From NCBI GenBank assembly GCA_029941985.1, contig JAPYTV010000042.1, positions 1 through 7,599 on the forward strand: DNA of 7,599 nt. Direction: 5' to 3'. A model generated the notes under the pieces. The model worked only from the letters and a program-made list of their open reading frames with translations. It had not been told where the DNA came from and did no database searches. How positions within the stretch are numbered: the first letter of the stretch is position 1; each line of letters opens with the position of its first letter. The position numbers and the translations under genes are program-made. This DNA is from Candidatus Pelagibacter sp. (GTDB taxonomy: Bacteria; Pseudomonadota; Alphaproteobacteria; Pelagibacterales; Pelagibacteraceae). Positions 5,945 through 7,599 of this stretch are shown here, one piece after another.

Positions 5945-6889
5945 ATGAAAAAAATAATATCATTGTTATCTGCTCTAGTAATCTCGGTAGTAAGTTTTAC
6001 TGGAGTTTCTAACGCAGCAGATAGTAAAAAACCCATCGTAATCGCAACCCATAACTGGTCAAGTCAAGTTGTAATGGCTTATGTTATTGGTGGAATTTTC
6101 GAAAGCATGGGAAATAACGTTAAATATGTACCAGCGGACTCACAAGCAGTATATGAATCTATGCGTATTGGCGATGTAACTATAGTACACGAAGTTTGGG
6201 AATCTGCTTTTGGTAAATCATTTACAACAGCTATGGATAAAGGTGGTGTACTTGATTGGGGTGATCATGAAGCAAGAAGTCTTGAAGATATGGGATATCC
6301 AAACTGGGTTACTGACAAAGGATTATGTCCAGGTCTTCCAGATTGGACTGCTTTAAAAAACCCTGATTGTGCTAAAAACTTTGCAACACCTGACTCAGGT
6401 GGAAAAGGTCGTTGGTTAGAAGGACCGCAAACTTGGCACCAAGATTTGATGCCTCAGCGTATGACAGCACTTGGACTAGATGATCTATGGACAGTTAAAT
6501 TTGCTGGTAGTGCCGATGCACTTTGGGCAGAATTAAAAGCAGCTGAAAAAGAAGGAAGAGGAACTATAATATTCAACTGGACACCAAACTTTACAGATGG
6601 TGCTGGTTTTACATTTATAGACTTCCCCCCATACTCTGCTGGTTGTAGACCAGAAGATGGTGGTGATGGAAAATGTGGTTCGCCAGATGGTTATTTGAAA
6701 AAGGCTGTAAATGCAGACTTTCCAAAAACTCATCCAGCAGCAGCAGCAGCGTTTAAGAAAATGGCATTTTCTACAAGTCATATTGGCGCAATGGCAGCTT
6801 CAGTTGATCTTGACAAAATGACTCACGAAGATGCAGCTAAAAAATGGTTAAAAGATAATAAGAAAGTTTGGAAAGCTTTTACTAAATAA
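5945..6889 (+). CDS. tmoX: Periplasmic TMAO/betaine-type ABC transporter substrate-binding protein
   Basis: A 314-residue exported solute-binding protein of the OpuAC/ProX type. The ATG at 5945 is chosen over an in-frame TTG at 5885 because it has an AAGGGG ribosome-binding site (5933-5938) and begins a classic signal peptide, MKKIISLLSALVISVVSFTG, with cleavage likely after Ala24 (SNA|AD). The mature protein starts with the family strand PIVIATHNWSSQVV (30-43). Tryptophan-bearing motifs that would form the aromatic cage for a quaternary or N-oxide ligand include HNWSSQ, HEVWESAFG (82-90) and NWTPNFTDG (211-219). Cys128/142 and Cys234/244 suggest two disulfides; the loop between the latter is Asp/Gly-rich and might bind calcium. 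Divergence from tdm favours TMAO (TmoX) over glycine betaine, though binding specificity is inferred. No permease or ATPase gene follows. A GCA run (6737-6748) encodes part of a penta-alanine stretch. Confidence 0.8.
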   Translation: MKKIISLLSALVISVVSFTGVSNAADSKKPIVIATHNWSSQVVMAYVIGGIFESMGNNVKYVPADSQAVYESMRIGDVTIVHEVWESAFGKSFTTAMDKGGVLDWGDHEARSLEDMGYPNWVTDKGLCPGLPDWTALKNPDCAKNFATPDSGGKGRWLEGPQTWHQDLMPQRMTALGLDDLWTVKFAGSADALWAELKAAEKEGRGTIIFNWTPNFTDGAGFTFIDFPPYSAGCRPEDGGDGKCGSPDGYLKKAVNADFPKTHPAAAAAFKKMAFSTSHIGAMAASVDLDKMTHEDAAKKWLKDNKKVWKAFTK

Positions 6890-6908
6890 GGATCAAAGTT
6901 AATAAATT

Positions 6909-6945
6909 AAAATCTCTCCCAATTATGTTGGGGGGGATTTTTTTT
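6909..6945 (+). terminator. Rho-independent terminator after the binding-protein gene
   Basis: AAAATCTCTCCCAA (6909-6922) pairs with TTGGGGGGGATTTT (6928-6941) over 14 positions, with two G-T wobbles and a 5-nt TTATG loop. The helix runs into an eight-T tract (6938-6945). It starts 19 nt after the stop codon, so the binding-protein message most likely ends here rather than continuing into transporter genes. Confidence 0.9.
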
Positions 6946-6950
6946 AAAGG

Positions 6951-6983
6951 TGATGCCCTCGCACGGATTCAAACCACGTACCT
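6951..6983 (-). tRNA. 3'-end fragment of a tRNA gene (T-arm and acceptor strand only)
   Basis: Read on the minus strand this is a variable-loop-like AGGTA, a T-arm CGTGG-TTTGAAT-CCGTG, then a 7-nt acceptor strand CGAGGGC, discriminator A and TCA in place of CCA. The 5-7-5-7 geometry matches a class I tRNA 3' end. The T-stem has two G-U pairs, and the normally invariant C56 of TTCGAAT is T. No matching 5' half (an acceptor GCCCTCG, D-arm or anticodon arm) exists in the next ~100 nt to the right, where a signal-peptide ORF begins. It is therefore a fragment, not a functional tRNA, and may mark an integration site. Amino acid identity cannot be assigned. Confidence 0.5.
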
Positions 6984-6992
6984 ATTAATTAA

Positions 6993-7454
6993 ATGATAAA
7001 GTATTTTTTATATATATTTCTCAGCTTATTAACCTTTACTTTATCTTTTGCAAAAAATGTAAATATACAAGAGGATATTAAACTTGCTTTTGTATGTGAG
7101 TTAGAAAAGAAAATACTTAAGAATTCAGAATATAATTATAAAACTTTTCTAGCCAAAGATTTAGATGATAAAAATTTAGATAAATTTGAAATTGAGGCAA
7201 AACAACCAGAAACACTTTTGATTAATGGATTATCTTTGTTTCTTTCAAAAGCTGCAAAATTTGATGTAAAAGTGGTAAATAAAGACGTAGTTTTATTTAA
7301 AGCTTTTGATAAAGAAAAGAATTACTCTGAGTCAGGTATAATTAATAGAAAATCGGGTGAATTAGTGCATGAAATTACAATAGGTTTAAAAAGTGATAAC
7401 CTTGAAAAGGATATTTTTTTTTATTCATGTAGCAAAAATAAAAAAAAAGTCTGA
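6993..7454 (+). CDS. Small secreted protein of unknown function
   Basis: A 153-residue lysine-rich protein that I do not recognise. It starts with a signal peptide, MIKYFLYIFLSLLTFTLSFA, with predicted cleavage after Ala20, so the mature 133 residues should be periplasmic or outer-membrane associated. Only two cysteines remain, Cys35 (FVCELEKK) and Cys146 (FYSCSKNK), near the two ends of the mature chain, which suggests one disulfide. The segment NRKSGELVHEITIG (118-131) followed by a beta-rich end is reminiscent of short hypothetical secreted proteins common in marine alphaproteobacteria, but no function follows. The start lacks a clear Shine-Dalgarno (AATTAAATG), and the only upstream DNA is the tRNA fragment and the terminator, so its promoter is unclear. 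Coding potential is supported by the signal peptide and length. Confidence 0.6.
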   Translation: MIKYFLYIFLSLLTFTLSFAKNVNIQEDIKLAFVCELEKKILKNSEYNYKTFLAKDLDDKNLDKFEIEAKQPETLLINGLSLFLSKAAKFDVKVVNKDVVLFKAFDKEKNYSESGIINRKSGELVHEITIGLKSDNLEKDIFFYSCSKNKKKV

Positions 7455-7464
7455 TTTTTTTTTA

Positions 7465-7470
7465 TATAAT
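7465..7470 (+). promoter_or_regulatory. Possible -10 element before the MORN-like gene
   Basis: A perfect TATAAT lies 18 nt before the ATG at 7489, between two same-strand genes. No -35 box is recognisable in the A-rich end of the preceding gene, so this is tentative. Confidence 0.25.
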
Positions 7471-7488
7471 TTTGTGTAAAATGAAAAA

Positions 7489-7599
7489 ATGAAAAAATAT
7501 CTCTTTTATATAATTTTAAGTTTTTTAATTACGACTTCAGTATTAGCTCGAAAGACAGGTTGTGAAGGAAATTGTGAAAATGGTTTTGGTAAATGGACT
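7489..7599 (+). CDS. Start of a secreted MORN-repeat-like protein (partial, runs off right edge)
   Basis: Thirty-seven codons are visible. The first 20 residues, MKKYLFYIILSFLITTSVLA, are a signal peptide with cleavage expected after Ala20. The mature start reads RKTGCEGNCENGFGKWT. The pattern 'C.G.C.NGFG.(W/Y)T' is the usual lead-in to MORN repeats (typically followed by '.NG..Y.G.W..G..HG.G'), so a cell-surface or periplasmic MORN protein is likely, but no complete repeat is in view. The ATG at 7489 is preferred over ATG at 7481, which reads only three codons before a TGA overlapping the real start. No Shine-Dalgarno is seen. Its signal peptide resembles that of the preceding gene. Confidence 0.6.
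   Translation, partial: MKKYLFYIILSFLITTSVLARKTGCEGNCENGFGKWT

Noticed and set aside
5812..6036. Minus-strand open frame of 74 codons across the divergent promoter region
   Set aside because: It overlaps the promoter and the signal-peptide coding region of the binding protein, with a hydrophobic A/T-driven translation and no start signal.
6737..6748. (GCA)4 repeat in the binding-protein gene as a possible phase-variation tract
   Set aside because: It is a short trinucleotide repeat that would not shift frame and encodes a simple alanine stretch.
6533..6781. Cys/Ser/Trp-rich minus-strand open frame of 82 codons inside the binding-protein gene
   Set aside because: Its composition is the complement of the Ala/Lys/Gly codons in the binding protein; a shadow only.
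7441..7463. A-run facing a T-run around GTCTGA as a terminator
   Set aside because: The stem would be purely A-T with no GC; it would be very weak and arises from the Lys-rich end of the gene.
1..7599. CRISPR array, insertion sequence or toxin-antitoxin system
   Set aside because: There are no regularly spaced repeats, no transposase-like frame, no terminal inverted repeats and no recognisable toxin or antitoxin pair.

Overview
The window is very AT-rich, tightly packed, and carries an osmolyte/one-carbon gene set typical of streamlined marine Alphaproteobacteria. The best guess from composition and gene content is a SAR11 ('Candidatus Pelagibacter') type organism. This is an inference; there is no rRNA or other taxonomic marker here.

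The centre is a trimethylamine N-oxide (TMAO) locus built around a divergent promoter region (about 5790-5944). Rightward from it runs a periplasmic binding protein of the TMAO/betaine family (tmoX-like, 5945-6889), closed by a clear intrinsic terminator (6909-6945). Leftward runs a 774-residue TMAO demethylase (tdm, 5789-3465) with an N-terminal DUF1989 zinc domain and a C-terminal GcvT-like folate domain. A small winged-helix protein (3464-3117) starts on the base next to the tdm stop codon. Further left on the same strand come a class V serine/aspartate-glyoxylate type aminotransferase (2741-1566), a SoxB-like FAD amine oxidoreductase only 4 nt behind it (1561-218), and the first 34 codons of what looks like a glutamine-synthetase-family protein (103-1).

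The likely joint task is to bind TMAO in the periplasm, split it to dimethylamine and formaldehyde in the cytoplasm, load the C1 unit onto tetrahydrofolate, and pass remaining methylamine-type products and C1/glyoxylate intermediates to the oxidoreductase, aminotransferase and glutamine-synthetase-like enzymes. No ABC permease or ATPase gene and no dimethylamine monooxygenase gene is visible.

Two scars interrupt this layout. Between the winged-helix gene and the aminotransferase, on the opposite strand, lies the C-terminal ~100 codons of a phosphoenolpyruvate carboxylase with no start codon and no upstream gene (about 2800-3114). Just beyond the tmoX terminator lies a 3'-end tRNA fragment (6951-6983, minus strand) with the exact 7-5-7-5 acceptor/T-arm geometry but no 5' half. 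To its right the content changes to an unknown small secreted protein (6993-7454) and the start of a secreted MORN-repeat-like protein (7489 onward). The fragment may be the left edge of an island inserted in a tRNA gene.

The candidates I consider newest are the tdm-coupled winged-helix gene with the cluster of TACTT half-site dyads in the tmoX/tdm divergent promoter, the ppc remnant, and the tRNA-fragment boundary.
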